From contig JAHQRK010000015.1 of NCBI GenBank assembly GCA_019828595.1, forward strand, positions 620,001 through 684,000: DNA of 64,000 nt, in the 5' to 3' direction. The notes beneath the pieces were generated by a model. That model searched no databases. It worked only from the letters and a program-made list of their open reading frames with translations, and had not been told where the DNA came from. This document shows positions 19,717 to 29,878 of this stretch, in pieces (position 1 is the stretch's first letter; each line of letters starts with the position of its first letter). This stretch comes from Aphanomyces cochlioides. Lineage: Eukaryota; Oomycota; Saprolegniomycetes; Saprolegniales; Verrucalvaceae. Both the position numbers and the translations under genes were made by a program.

Positions 19717-20325
19717 GCATTTCTAGGTGGAAAAATTTCGGAATTGATGTCGATTAGGCAGCGCAGAGTTCAAAATATGATCACGGAGGTAAACAATTGC
19801 AGCTCCAAGTGAAATCCCCAGTCGCGTCAATGCAGCAAAGTTGAAATTGTCATCCCTGAACATCATTACACAGGTCGGCTTGTTCCACGTCACAAGCACG
19901 CGGACGCTCTGTCAAAATCGACTTTTACCCTACAACTGACTCCTAATAACGTTGCAAAGGGTCAAATCCACCGCCAACATCTAGAATAGAGAACCATAGA
20001 TATTATTGGATCATATCTTTTCTCGTCAAATATGTATGATCCGTGCATGAGCAACGATTGCGCCTTACAGTATGATGACAATTTGGATATGATGTCAAGT
20101 CGCATATTTTCCGGATATTGTGACACCTCTATAAATTTATCCTTTGGCTCGCCTGACTCTTCGAGAAAGCCATAATATCGTTACAACATGTCTGAAATCG
20201 ATACAAATCTGAAGCCTTTGAAACATAATATCAGGAAATTCGGATAATTTATCCGGACAAAAAGGTCCTTCAGTGCCCAATCACTGCTTGGTCGTCTTCA
20301 GCTTGGAATTGCTTTTTCGATCAAC
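19717..20325. other. Divergent intergenic region between the ABCC copy and the BTB gene
   Basis: No gene seen. It probably holds both promoters. The palindrome-like CGGATAATTTATCCGG is at 20241-20256, and TTTCCGGATATT lies near 20098. Confidence 0.45.
20241..20256. promoter_or_regulatory. TTATCCGG-type palindromic motif upstream of the BTB gene
   Basis: CGGATAATTTATCCGG, 70 bp before the ATG at 20326. Member of a motif set found upstream of several genes in this window. Confidence 0.4.
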
Positions 20326-21479
20326 GTGATCATGCATCGCAGTTCCACACCTCTAGCGTCCTTAGGGACGATGTTTCAGGAGCTGAAAGAGGCTCAAGCT
20401 CGAGAAGAAGAAAATCTGAGGGAACATCATGCCAGACATCTCCAACAGGTGCAAGAAGCGCATCGAAATGAGCTCAAGAGTCTGGCTGACAAACACGCAG
20501 CCGAGCTTCACGCGTTATTTGAAAACGCAGAGCGCGCGACACACCAACTTCAGATGGAAACGAGCTCTCTACTAGAAAAGAAACGTCAGTGGGATATGGT
20601 GGAACAGCGCGTGCAAGAAGCCCTTGAACGAGTCACTCATTCCGTGATCAAACTCAATGTTGGCGGACGACTCTTTGCAATCCCGAGAGACACATTGCTC
20701 AAATACGAAGGAAGCTATTTCCATGCGATGCTGTCTCAAAATCACTGGAAGCCTGACTTGGACAATGGTACGCTCGACTTGCGTTCGTAAGTGTTTTGAC
20801 AATATATCTTAGATGCGTACTTCATCGACGCAGATCCGACCTTGTTTGAATACGTCATGGCATATTTACGCGAAGGAGACTTGAGTTGCGAGGGCTTACC
20901 GCCGCTGAAAAAACAGCGGTTGATGAAAACCCTCGACTATCTCAACTTGGAAGTATTGCAGTGGGATGCCAGTGCCTCCGTCGGTAAATGCCGTTTCGTT
21001 TGCATCCTCTTAACATTCGTGTAGGCATCACAGATGGCACGATTTTGATCTCTGAAGACAAGCGGACAGTCAGTTTTTCTCTCTCGATTGCTGATGAATC
21101 CGGATTTATCCAAGCAAACAGGCCAGTTGACCGCGTTTCCATTCAACTCATCAACCGTGGCAATTCTCTCAACGATAACCCACTGACGTACATTGGCCTT
21201 GAAGCCTTTAAGCCCGATGGAGATGTCGATTCTGTCGTCTCGTACAACATTTGCTCTGGCGACGTTAGTCGTGGCCATATGTGTGAGGAAATTCCCCGTG
21301 GCCAGACATTTGAGAATGGTGACATTTTGACCATTTCGTACAACCGTCAAGCCAAGACGATCCACTTTGCCAAGAACGGTTTGGACATGGGCATCTGCTT
21401 AGAGGATGTTCCCGACAAGAAATATTACCCATACGTTGACACAAACTGCGACGGTATTTGTCTGTCTTTGGCCAGCTAA
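20326..21479 (+). CDS. KCTD-type BTB/POZ protein with a C-terminal SPRY-like domain
   Basis: Residues ~15-95 form an alpha-helical coiled coil rich in Glu and Gln. A T1/KCTD-type BTB domain follows (IKLNVGGRLFAIPRDTLL, then YFIDADPTLFEYVMAYLR), which normally oligomerises and often recruits Cullin-3. After the BTB domain comes a beta-rich region ending FAKNGLDMGICLEDVP and YYPYVDTNCDGICLSLAS, like a SPRY/B30.2 fold. The second intron, 20984-21024 (41 nt), is clear. The first is awkward: the in-phase solution is GT at 20783 to AG at 20812, only 30 nt and with a weak donor. A single-base error there would be an alternative. It converges on the small gene at 21548. Confidence 0.82.
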
Positions 21480-21547
21480 CCCGTCTTGTAATATATCAAT
21501 CATTCATAGACAAAAAGTTGCCCCTTCGGGAACAAAGCCAAAGAATT

Positions 21548-21886
21548 TTATCTTGTTAACAGCTCGTACGTGAATGCAGTGAACGCGATGCTTCGGATGT
21601 CGGTGGTGAGCTCAATTTCCAGCTCTGTGCTGTGTGTGTGATGAACAAGAGCGTTGTAAACTTGTGGGCCAAGATCAATCCTGTGCTCGAAAACGTTCAA
21701 ATCGACATCTACCTCACTTTGGAACTCTTTGCATCGTTTAGGCAATGAAAATAACTCTATCTTTCGCGACATTGCAGAACCCACGTTAGGTTTATCAATG
21801 CTAAGGATCGTACATTGACTTTCACTTCCATTTGCAAACTCGTGCTCTGCGATCGTCCATACTCGTTTATCACGAATAGCTATCAT
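21548..21886 (-). CDS. Hypothetical protein, 112 aa
   Basis: Single frame with ATG at 21886; I recognise no family. The composition is ordinary and soluble, with a hydrophobic patch near the C-terminus (IAFTAFTYELL) and no signal peptide. Its end is 68 bp from the stop of the BTB gene, a convergent spacing typical of this genome. It might be one exon of a longer gene. Confidence 0.42.
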   Translation of the reverse strand: MIAIRDKRVWTIAEHEFANGSESQCTILSIDKPNVGSAMSRKIELFSLPKRCKEFQSEVDVDLNVFEHRIDLGPQVYNALVHHTHSTELEIELTTDIRSIAFTAFTYELLTR

Positions 21887-22917
21887 ATCTTGTCGTTAAA
21901 TCTGACGAGGGGCATTGACTGATGTTTATGTGTTGAGGGAAGACCGAGCACGTGTCATGCTTGCTCATACGTGAATCAAGGAGCCAAAGCACTCTGCGAT
22001 GACTGGCATTCCGATCAGCCCACGAAAATTGTCAGGGCGAGATTGATGTATTCAACTGGGGCAGCATCCTAAAAAGTTCCAAGTTGTGATCCACATCGAG
22101 CCACCGTGTTTCGTCAAAAACCATTGAAGGATACTGGCCAATCTATTCACGCTGGAACTTGTTTGCAAGCTCCGAACCTTGGGAATGACGAGGTGGATGA
22201 TCCAAGTCGAGGGGGAAGGGGAGATTTTCTACTTGGTGGTTTAAGTTTGGTGGCCAATGCCCTGATATCGAACTCATTGTTTCCTGAATCAAAACGACAA
22301 GTTCTAGGGACGAAGAGACGACCAAACGATTGACCCGCTACGTTGGTTGTCTGCTCTACGATCTCACACATCACAAACAGCAGAAACAAACATCCTTATT
22401 GAAGTACATTCGCTTCGACAACTGTAATGTAATCATGTCGTGGCTTGAGGGTCAAACTCGTCCGACAAAACGAACGATATCGGTATTCCTTCTTTGGTGA
22501 ATGATCGCATTTTCTCTTTATAGCATTCAGGATTGCAACGTTTAGCCATCGATTCCTTCTTTGTTGAGTGGCCTCGGTGAATTGTGTACTCATATAGGAT
22601 AATGTTAGAGAGTGCGCGATTTGACTGGAGTGAACGACCACATGATGCCGTCGTCCGTCCTTTCGCCAACTGGTTGAGCTCCTGCGGCTACAACTGCGGC
22701 GGGAGACAACCGCCCAATTCTCCTTCAGTGAGTGTGTTCTTGAGAGCTCAGCTTAAAAGAGTGAGGCAGGTTACTGGGATTGCTGGGGGCAATGGTCGCT
22801 TGGGTCATTCTGTCGTGCCATGTGGTACATCTGCTCCGCACGTGTGGGAATTGCACACTTCGAATAGAACCTGTCAGACTGGACCACACGTGGGTTCATT
22901 TTCCAATCTGCATCGTG
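21887..22917. other. Intergenic region upstream of the receptor kinase
   Basis: Short frames on both strands, none convincing. The kinase frame stays open back to an ATG at 22780, giving a 46-residue extension that I consider upstream sequence because the signal peptide begins at 22918. Confidence 0.4.
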
Positions 22918-24453
22918 ATGACTCGTGCACTTCGTCGTCTCAGCGGGCTTTGTCTTGTTATAGTCGTAGTGAGAGCCGCCCCAATTTTCAATAACTGCTC
23001 AGGAGTCACGCCCTGCTTTGACTTGAACCTCGGAGCTTGCAAAGCTGGCGACGCGTCCAAGCACAATGGTGCCGGCTTGGTCTTTTGCGAAACTCCCTTT
23101 CACTGCAATGACGAAGACTTTTGCTACGGACTTGGCTCGGATTGTGTATGCACTGGCGATCGACCTTGTAAACCTCTGGCTGGAGCGTGCGAAGCGTGGT
23201 CTGGAAACTGTAGTTCGAAGAGCCCGTTCTTACGATGGTGTCCTGCACTAACTGCTGTCCCGCCTGCACCGACTACAATGATACCATCGACACTATATTC
23301 GAACGACATCAAGCCCCCCTCATCCACGAATAGCTCCTTCTCGATGACGTCGGATAGCTCCATTACTACTGCGAATATTACCACGACGACGTTGATCATT
23401 GTTCTGACTACCACGGGTGGTGTCGTTGCTCTTGCCATTGCCATTGGTCTCGTAATCCTCAAGCGAAGACAACGAGAAGAGCCTACTCAAGATACATATG
23501 AGCTCAAGCAGACTATGCCCGCATTCGAAATGGAAACCACTGCCACAGCTTGGGTCGGTATTAACAGTACCAGCTATTTACAATACCAACAACTCAACAT
23601 GGCTGAACTTGAGCTATACAAGATTTCCCCGACGGAAATCTCCATCATCAGGTCTATTGGATCCGGCACGTATGCTGAGGTGTTCATGGGCCAACTCCAC
23701 AAGGATTTCATCGCCGTAAAGCGTTTGAGGCAGTCGAAGCGTAGTGACATGACCAGTCTGGTGCAATTCATCGATGAAATCAAACTCCACGCTGTGATTG
23801 ACTGCGCAGCGATTGTTCAGTTTATTGGAGTGTCGTGGACCACGCCAGTCGACGTCAGTATGGTCACGGCATTCATGGATCAAGGTGATCTCTATGCTTA
23901 CTTGCAAACGTCCAATCCATCTACATTTGAATGGCCAGACAAGCTGCAATGCGCAGCTAGCATTGCCCACGCGCTTGTGTACTTGCACTCGATGGATCCC
24001 AAAGTCATCCACCGCGATCTCAAGTCTCGAAACGTACTCATCAATTCGTCGATGGAATTTAAAGTGACAGACTTTGGCATCTCGCGCCAAGTTGACGACC
24101 ACGACACCATGACAAAGGGCGTTGGAACATGCCGTTGGATGGCCCCTGAAGTACTTCGACACGGCCATTACACCGAGTCGGCCGACATATATTCGTACGG
24201 CGTTATCTTGACTGAGCTCTCGACGCACGTCCTCCCGTATACTGATCAACGGAATAATCAAGGAAATCCATACACAGACATATCCATCATTGCTGAATCT
24301 ATGCATGGCGACCTCATGCCATCATTTGATGCCGATTGTCCAAGTTGGTACGTCATTCTCGGGAAGCGCTGCATGGCATTTGATGTCCACGAGCGGCCGA
24401 CTGCTTTGGAAATCCACCATGTTGTCCAAACCGAGCTGAAAAAACTACGATGA
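22918..24453 (+). CDS. Receptor-like serine/threonine kinase (TKL type), secreted Cys-rich ectodomain plus membrane helix
   Basis: Intronless, 511 aa from ATG 22918. A signal peptide (LRRLSGLCLVIVVVRAAP) leads a short Cys-rich ectodomain of about 90 residues, followed by a Ser/Thr-rich stalk. A membrane helix lies at about residues 160-185 (GVVALAIAIGLVIL, then KRRQR). The cytoplasmic kinase domain has a Gly loop GSGTYAEVF, catalytic Lys in FIAVKRL, HRDLKSRNVL, DFGIS and GTCRWMAPEV, so all catalytic residues are present. Such kinases are expanded in oomycetes and are presumed surface receptors; the ligand is unknown. A 297-bp identical piece (23968-24264) is repeated inverted at 27004-27300. 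Its stop is 19 bp from that of the convergent PKA subunit gene. Confidence 0.94.
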   Translation: MTRALRRLSGLCLVIVVVRAAPIFNNCSGVTPCFDLNLGACKAGDASKHNGAGLVFCETPFHCNDEDFCYGLGSDCVCTGDRPCKPLAGACEAWSGNCSSKSPFLRWCPALTAVPPAPTTMIPSTLYSNDIKPPSSTNSSFSMTSDSSITTANITTTTLIIVLTTTGGVVALAIAIGLVILKRRQREEPTQDTYELKQTMPAFEMETTATAWVGINSTSYLQYQQLNMAELELYKISPTEISIIRSIGSGTYAEVFMGQLHKDFIAVKRLRQSKRSDMTSLVQFIDEIKLHAVIDCAAIVQFIGVSWTTPVDVSMVTAFMDQGDLYAYLQTSNPSTFEWPDKLQCAASIAHALVYLHSMDPKVIHRDLKSRNVLINSSMEFKVTDFGISRQVDDHDTMTKGVGTCRWMAPEVLRHGHYTESADIYSYGVILTELSTHVLPYTDQRNNQGNPYTDISIIAESMHGDLMPSFDADCPSWYVILGKRCMAFDVHERPTALEIHHVVQTELKKLR

Positions 24454-24472
24454 AGCTGCTCGTATTAGCGAG

Positions 24473-25663
24473 TTACTTCCTGTGGCGAACATATTGGTTG
24501 TACAGGGTGGCATTGTGGGTCAAGTGCGACTCGAGTGGGCCGAGTAATCGCTTAAAAGTGTTGCGATCGACCACCAGGACTGTGGAATCCTTGACGGCAG
24601 TCACCTACTCGTGGTCAGTTGACAAAATTCTCGCGTTGATACCGTGGCTTGGCGCACTTCATCACGGAGGAGTGCAATTTCACCAAAGTAGTCGCCACTC
24701 CCAAGCCTGCGTGATACTTCTTCCCCTTGTTGTGTGCATTTGACTTCACCGTCAGCAATGATATAGAAGTCGTCGCTGCTACTTCCCTCTTGGAGAATCA
24801 CCTGGCCTTGCTCATAAAACACCTATCAATTCAGCTGACCGACTATTGCCACGATAGATTTTTGTACTGGTTTCAATGCGTCGACGAGCGTGAGCCGTTC
24901 GTATTTGGTCAGTTCCGACAGAATTGGAACTTCGTGGACGAATGCTTCGTACAGCTTGCGTTGTTTGATCGTCGTGTCCATGAGCACCTAGCATTGAATG
25001 TCTAGTCAATCTGTCGGCCACGAGAACGTCATTTACTTTCTTGAACGTCACTCGGTCAAGTGCCCACGCAACGACTTCGTCACTGGAGGCTTTGATTGTT
25101 GCTGCGCGTGGTGAGTCGTATAAAAGAGCAAGTTCTCCACAGTAGTTGCTCGTTGTGTCGGCTTCAAGGGAGCCCACGCACTGGTCATCGATGAAGATAT
25201 CCGCTGTGCCTTGGGCAAGGACAAAAAATCGGTCTCCTTCATCCCCTTGGCGAATAATCACGGCGCCTAGTGGTTGCATTCCTCATCAACTGGGCTCTCC
25301 TTCGTGAGCGCACCTTTCTTGAACTGGAATCGCTCCATGGCGTCAATCAAGATGGAGCGCTCTGTGTCATCCACGTTGAGAAACAAACAATTGTGGCCGA
25401 TCGCTTGTCGAATGTCAGCACGTTCGCTGGCACTTTTGTTGAATTGAGGTGGTCGCCAGTCGCGTTCTAGCTCAAGAGGCATGGCCATGACTACACTCCA
25501 TCAGTCTCAAGTTACGTACGGTATGAAATATCGTACCTGTATTTCGCCGAGCTGTGAGGCGGGGACCGCGCGGACTTTTGCTATTGTTGTCATCTTCATC
25601 GTCGTCGTCTTCACTTGTGTGATCCGACTCATAGTGCTTGGACTCTTGGTCGACGGAAGGCAT
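24473..25663 (-). CDS. cAMP-dependent protein kinase regulatory subunit
   Basis: Six exons separated by GT-AG introns at 25491-25536, 25267-25313, 24988-25036, 24823-24867 and 24605-24642 (38-49 nt), all joining in phase. The N-terminus is an acidic stretch (SEDDDDEDDNN). The inhibitory segment TARRNTV spans the first intron: an RRxT site with a hydrophobic +1 residue, which can be phosphorylated as in RII subunits. Two cyclic-nucleotide-binding domains follow. CNB-A has GDEGDRFFVL and the phosphate-binding cassette GELALLYDSPRAATI; CNB-B has GSSSDDFYII and GEIALLRDEVRQATV. The Arg and Glu contacts for cAMP are present in both. No N-terminal docking/dimerisation domain is visible from this start, so an upstream exon is possible. 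Confidence 0.93.
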
Positions 25664-25951
25664 GGATGAATAATGGAGAATCGACGACCCCTGCTTCCCG
25701 CCAGATTGATATTTTTAGCCACGGATCGCCCCAACCGTCAAAGGCAAGCTCAAGATGAAACTGCAGCAGTTGACAACCTTTGCTCGATGGATATTCTTCA
25801 CGTCTTGTCCAGGAGACATGCCAAAAACTGGAGATCACTCCACTCTCAGTAGCGGCAAGGCAGACCAACGATGCGTAGACTTGGATTCAAAATGTAAGCT
25901 GAACATGGAATATATGATCTTACACTGGCAGGACTAACTAAATTAAATACT

Positions 25952-26842
25952 CTAATTCGACCAAATGGATTCATCCACAGTCATCTTTTCCAAGAGCAAG
26001 CAGCCGTCGTCGTCAATCACAGAGACGCTCAAGTCGTCCAATTGACCAGGACCAGACCATGGTAGCGGATCCGTATTTTGGAGTTTGAGCTCTTCCATGA
26101 TTTCCCAATCCATTTGGCTCAAGCATGGCATATACTGCTCGACGTGGCATTCGACCGTCAATGGACTTTCAGTCACATCGAATTTGACCGGCGGTGGCGT
26201 CGTCGGCATTGGCATGGATGTCGCCGAGACGGATTGACCCACCGCGCTTGCAAACGACACAATTTGACTGAGCCAGAAATCAACTTCGGCCTCACGCATC
26301 ATTTCCATAGCATTGCCACCTTGCATCTTGAGCTGCCAGTAAAATGAATCGCGCAACATTGTAAGCTGCTTTTGGCGCTGGACGTGGCGTTTGTAGTTCG
26401 CACCAGCTGGAGTTGGATGGTACGAGTACGTTTGTTTGCCCAATTGGTCTTGCTGCTTGAATTTCTTCGTAATGCGCATCGGGTTGCAGTTGAGGAGCAT
26501 CGCGAGCGTTTGGCGCAAATGCATGCCGAATTTGAGCGGCAAGCTGCCTTCTTTAAACAGGTCCATGAGGAGCATACAATACTCACGCTCGGCTTCGTCC
26601 CAACTACGGCGCGTGGCAGCAGCAGTGCCTGGTGCAGCTCGTGGTGGCGACGACGGAAACGCACGACAACGGCCGACGAGTGCAATCGAGTCGCACGGCG
26701 TCTGGCAGACCTCGCAAGCTTGGATAGGCCATTCAAAAATACACCGCGAGTGGAATGCATGGCCGCACGCTTCTAGCAAGACAATGGCGTCCATTCCTTT
26801 GCAGATAACGCATCGACGCGGACTTGATGAGCTTTGAGACAT
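25952..26842 (-). CDS. RING-finger protein, about 296 aa
   Basis: ATG 26842 is preferred; the frame is open to 26893. The RING lies at residues ~10-50 (CVICKGMDAIVLLEACGHAF, then SRCIFEW and CEVCQTPC), so it is probably a ubiquitin ligase. The middle (WDEAEREYCMLLMDLFKEGS, then MHLRQTLAMLLNCNPMRITK) is a helical region with many basic residues that I do not recognise by name but that looks conserved in character. The C-terminus is acidic (DDLSVSVIDDDGCLLLEKM). Single exon. Confidence 0.8.
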   Translation of the reverse strand: MSQSSSSPRRCVICKGMDAIVLLEACGHAFHSRCIFEWPIQACEVCQTPCDSIALVGRCRAFPSSPPRAAPGTAAATRRSWDEAEREYCMLLMDLFKEGSLPLKFGMHLRQTLAMLLNCNPMRITKKFKQQDQLGKQTYSYHPTPAGANYKRHVQRQKQLTMLRDSFYWQLKMQGGNAMEMMREAEVDFWLSQIVSFASAVGQSVSATSMPMPTTPPPVKFDVTESPLTVECHVEQYMPCLSQMDWEIMEELKLQNTDPLPWSGPGQLDDLSVSVIDDDGCLLLEKMTVDESIWSN

Positions 26843-27003
26843 AGTGTGGAAATGACAGAATGAGCCAATCCTGCCATCGTCACATGCAACCATCTTCCAA
26901 TCGTGTCACCATCACTCTCGATAGCAGAGTGACATTTTCCACTCGAGCTCAATTCTCATTGGCTGAAATGTGTATGCCGGTCGTCCATGTGAAACGCGTC
27001 AAG

Positions 27004-27300
27004 TCCTTGATTATTCCGTTGATCAGTATACGGGAGGACGTGCGTCGAGAGCTCAGTCAAGATAACGCCGTACGAATATATGTCGGCCGACTCGGTGTAA
27101 TGGCCGTGTCGAAGTACTTCAGGGGCCATCCAACGGCATGTTCCAACGCCCTTTGTCATGGTGTCGTGGTCGTCAACTTGGCGCGAGATGCCAAAGTCTG
27201 TCACTTTAAATTCCATCGACGAATTGATGAGTACGTTTCGAGACTTGAGATCGCGGTGGATGACTTTGGGATCCATCGAGTGCAAGTACACAAGCGCGTG
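27004..27300 (-). pseudogene. Inverted 297-bp copy of part of the receptor kinase domain
   Basis: By eye a perfect reverse-complement copy of 23968-24264. It includes HRDLKSRNVL, DFGIS, GTCRWMAPEV and the following helices, but no Gly loop, catalytic Lys or C-lobe end. Both edges are abrupt. The flanking sequence does not continue the kinase, so it cannot encode an active enzyme. Confidence 0.93.
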
Positions 27301-27888
27301 TCACTGACGCCTTGGAATGTGAAGCGTTGGAAAATTTCACTGAATGAGTCATGGTCACCTGAACCGTTACATTGACCTGCGAACATGACATCTCAAGTGT
27401 ACATTCCAATGTGACTCTATGACCTTGAAAGCCCCCGATTCGGTCATACCTTGGCAGCTTTCCTCGAGAGCTGCCTATGCGTTGTCCACTCATTTGTCCA
27501 GAGCAGGGGTTTTTGTCCAATCATGCTATCGTGCACAGAAGGGTCGAGACTGACCAAGCAAGAGTCAGTAGAAATCTCTCGAAATGTAATACCTTGCATA
27601 ATATATAACAATATTTGAATCAAATCTCACAAGTTGATCTAAAAGTTGAGTACAGTATATATAGTGCTTTCGAGCAAAATTTCGGATATCGGCGTGATTT
27701 CTTGAGTCGGTTATCAATCGTTTTGATTGGCTAATATAACATTCAAGACCCATTTGGACCAATCAAACCCTGACATTTAAAATCAGCCAATGGGATCGAT
27801 TCGCGGATCGGTTCTTTCGTGTGATTCGATTGCGCCGCTACCCAAAATTTGTATCAAATCAATAATAACAAGGTTTTATAAAATAATA
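27301..27888. other. AT-rich spacer before the mariner element
   Basis: No gene. It contains CCAAT-type words (GATTGGCTAATATAAC and AGCCAATGGGATCGATTC, 27724-27800) similar to those upstream of the first ABCC gene. Confidence 0.4.
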
Positions 27889-27916
27889 CTACCTCTGTCC
27901 AGGAATAATTGCGACT
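27889..27916 (+). repeat. Mariner left terminal inverted repeat
   Basis: Begins CTACCTCTGTCCAGGAAT and is preceded by TA. Confidence 0.93.
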
Positions 27917-28058
27917 GGATATTCGACTTGACAATATATCTTGGTTTTATTATACATATTTCGTTGACGAATCTGAAAATATAAAAAAAGACACAGGGCT
28001 GAGAGATTGGACGACGACATGCTTTACGTTATGACACACTTCTATTCGTCCTGATTAT

Positions 28059-29375
28059 CTAAATGATGTGTGTTGCATCGTTTAAATCGGATCCTTCGAG
28101 CAATTGACAGAGACCTTCAAGTCGATCCTCTTCCTCAATGCGAGCGTCCAGAAGATCAAGAGCCAAGCAATCGACATCAAGTGCCTTCGAAGACCTGGGG
28201 ATCTTGTAGTTGTTGCAGCCTTGATGTTCAATGCAAAGGCACATCACACGTTGCAGCGTTGCAAAAGTTCGATCAAGTTTCTCTGATCCAAGTTGTGCAA
28301 ACGAATCATGAACAGCTTGGACAAGTTCTTCAATTGTGCTCACATCTTTTTCATGCTGGAGTGCTTGCATCGCATTGAAAAACCCTAGATCTAGAACGTT
28401 CAAATCGGGAGATTGGGCTGGCTGGTTCATAAGGCTAATACTCCATTCACCACAAAGCCCAGCGGCAACAATCGATGGGTCGTCAACCTTCACGTGCGGG
28501 CGGGCATTGTCTTGTTGAATGATCACGCTTCGATTTCCATTGACACTCACCCAACTTCGTTGAATTGCAGGAAACACTTTCTCACAAAGGAAACGTCGAT
28601 ACACGTCTTTGGTCACATTTGTTGGCACCATTTGCAAGGTTCCAGCGGGGCGATTCTTGCTCGAACGTTGCGCGGCCACCATCTCAGCAATCGGCCAGCA
28701 ACCAACCTTCCCGTCCCATCCATGGCGTGGTCTTGCAACTGCCACAAGAAACATGACTTTCACAACATGGGCTTTTGATTTGCACAGCCGCAATGGTCTC
28801 TCTTCGTCGTGCCACAGAATGTAACGAGCTTTCGTGCGGGTCATATAAAACCATTTTTCATCGATATGAACGTACGAATACATGTCGTCAATTGAGTCGT
28901 TGCCACCGCTACCGCTGGTAAAAAACGACTTGCAGAATTGGACTCGGTCCGCCTTGTGCTTGTCCGACAGCATTGGCTTCACGTAGCTCGTTCGTTTGAC
29001 AATCCACTTCTTTTGCACAAAGATCCACAACGTCGAGCGTGGAATGGCCAATGCACGAGATAAGGATCGGTAAGTTTGTCGCTTGCTGAGCTCTACAGAC
29101 TTGATACGTTCCTCGACGACAGCTGAGTCATATTTCGACTTGGCTCCTGAACGGCCTTTTATGCGTGATGTAACGTCAACCCTCGAACCCGACGATTGCC
29201 CACGCTGCCATATTCGCCATGCTGTCGACTTGTTCACGCCAAAACTCATGGACACATCTACGACTTGCGCGTTGGTGAGCTTTCCGCTCACGCTGACACT
29301 GCACAAGCGGCGATAGAGAGCCAAGCGGTCGTCGTCAGTGAGATTAGACTTGGATTTTGTATCGGATTTTGTCAT
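28059..29375 (-). CDS. Mariner-like transposase, 438 aa
   Basis: Uninterrupted; an ATG at 29423 would add 16 residues, but the ATG at 29375 (MTKSDTKSKSN) starts the conserved part. An N-terminal helix-turn-helix pair (LTNAQVVDVSMSFGVNKSTA; YRSLSRALAIPRSTLW) binds the terminal repeats. The catalytic acids lie in YVHIDEKWFYM, IIQQDNARPH and AQSPDLNVLD. I count 34 residues between the second and third Asp (DD34D), while the surrounding words (DEKWF, LDLGFFNAMQ) are those of the plant mariner group. The frame is complete, so the element may be active or only recently silent. Confidence 0.93.
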   Translation of the reverse strand: MTKSDTKSKSNLTDDDRLALYRRLCSVSVSGKLTNAQVVDVSMSFGVNKSTAWRIWQRGQSSGSRVDVTSRIKGRSGAKSKYDSAVVEERIKSVELSKRQTYRSLSRALAIPRSTLWIFVQKKWIVKRTSYVKPMLSDKHKADRVQFCKSFFTSGSGGNDSIDDMYSYVHIDEKWFYMTRTKARYILWHDEERPLRLCKSKAHVVKVMFLVAVARPRHGWDGKVGCWPIAEMVAAQRSSKNRPAGTLQMVPTNVTKDVYRRFLCEKVFPAIQRSWVSVNGNRSVIIQQDNARPHVKVDDPSIVAAGLCGEWSISLMNQPAQSPDLNVLDLGFFNAMQALQHEKDVSTIEELVQAVHDSFAQLGSEKLDRTFATLQRVMCLCIEHQGCNNYKIPRSSKALDVDCLALDLLDARIEEEDRLEGLCQLLEGSDLNDATHII

Positions 29376-29500
29376 GCCGGTTCCAGAGAATGTAGTGAAA
29401 TATAATTCACGAAAAAATGCCACTGAGTGCCTCTTCCTAGCTCTTTCATATCCACCAACTTTTACACCAATCAGAGATTTGGAAGTGCAGTTATGGATTG

Positions 29501-29528
29501 AGTCGCAATCATTTCTGGACAGAGGTAG
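29501..29528 (-). repeat. Mariner right terminal inverted repeat
   Basis: Ends ...GGACAGAGGTAG followed by TA. Reverse complement of the left end with two mismatches. Confidence 0.93.
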
Positions 29529-29878
29529 TACTTTCTATTAGTAAGGTCTCCTCTGGCAACCACCTCAAAATACCATAATTTGAGAAAATTTCAATAATAT
29601 GCAAAAAAACTTATAAATTGAGATGTGCTGCATCTGGCAACCACATTTTTCAAAATATTTTGTGAAAATTTTTTGAGATTTTTCATGTTTTATGCCAATA
29701 AAAAAATTGAGCGAATTGGACCATATTTTCTTCAAATTTTCTAAATTGACAACGGAGGGTGTTGAAGTCGACTTCACTGAGAAGAATCCTGGGCAAGCGC
29801 TTCGATGATCTCCATTTTCCAATTTGCGCGCATTATTATTATTCTACTTGCACATCAATGACTATCTGGACCTTTGAA

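Larger units (their letters stand above)
27889..29528 (-). mobile_element. Complete mariner-like (Tc1/mariner) DNA transposon
   Basis: 1,640 bp with 28-bp terminal inverted repeats beginning CTACCTCTGTCCAG(G/A)AAT. By eye two mismatches separate 27889-27916 from the reverse complement of 29501-29528. It is flanked by TA on both sides (27887-27888 and 29529-29530), the mariner target duplication. The ends resemble plant mariner/Stowaway termini. It contains one intact transposase gene. Confidence 0.95.

Noticed and set aside
22780..22917. N-terminal extension of the receptor kinase
   Set aside because: The extension would bury the good signal peptide that begins at 22918.
23614..24306. A 230-codon minus-strand frame opposite the receptor kinase
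   Set aside because: A shadow of the kinase domain; the same shadow reappears over the duplicated piece at 26860-27375.
26860..27375. A plus-strand frame over the inverted kinase copy as a new gene
   Set aside because: Its middle is the antisense of the kinase fragment and its ends show no motif.
28059..29423. Start of the transposase at 29423
   Set aside because: The extra 16 residues (MAFFRELYFTTFSGTG) are hydrophobic and unlike other mariner starts; the next ATG fits better.
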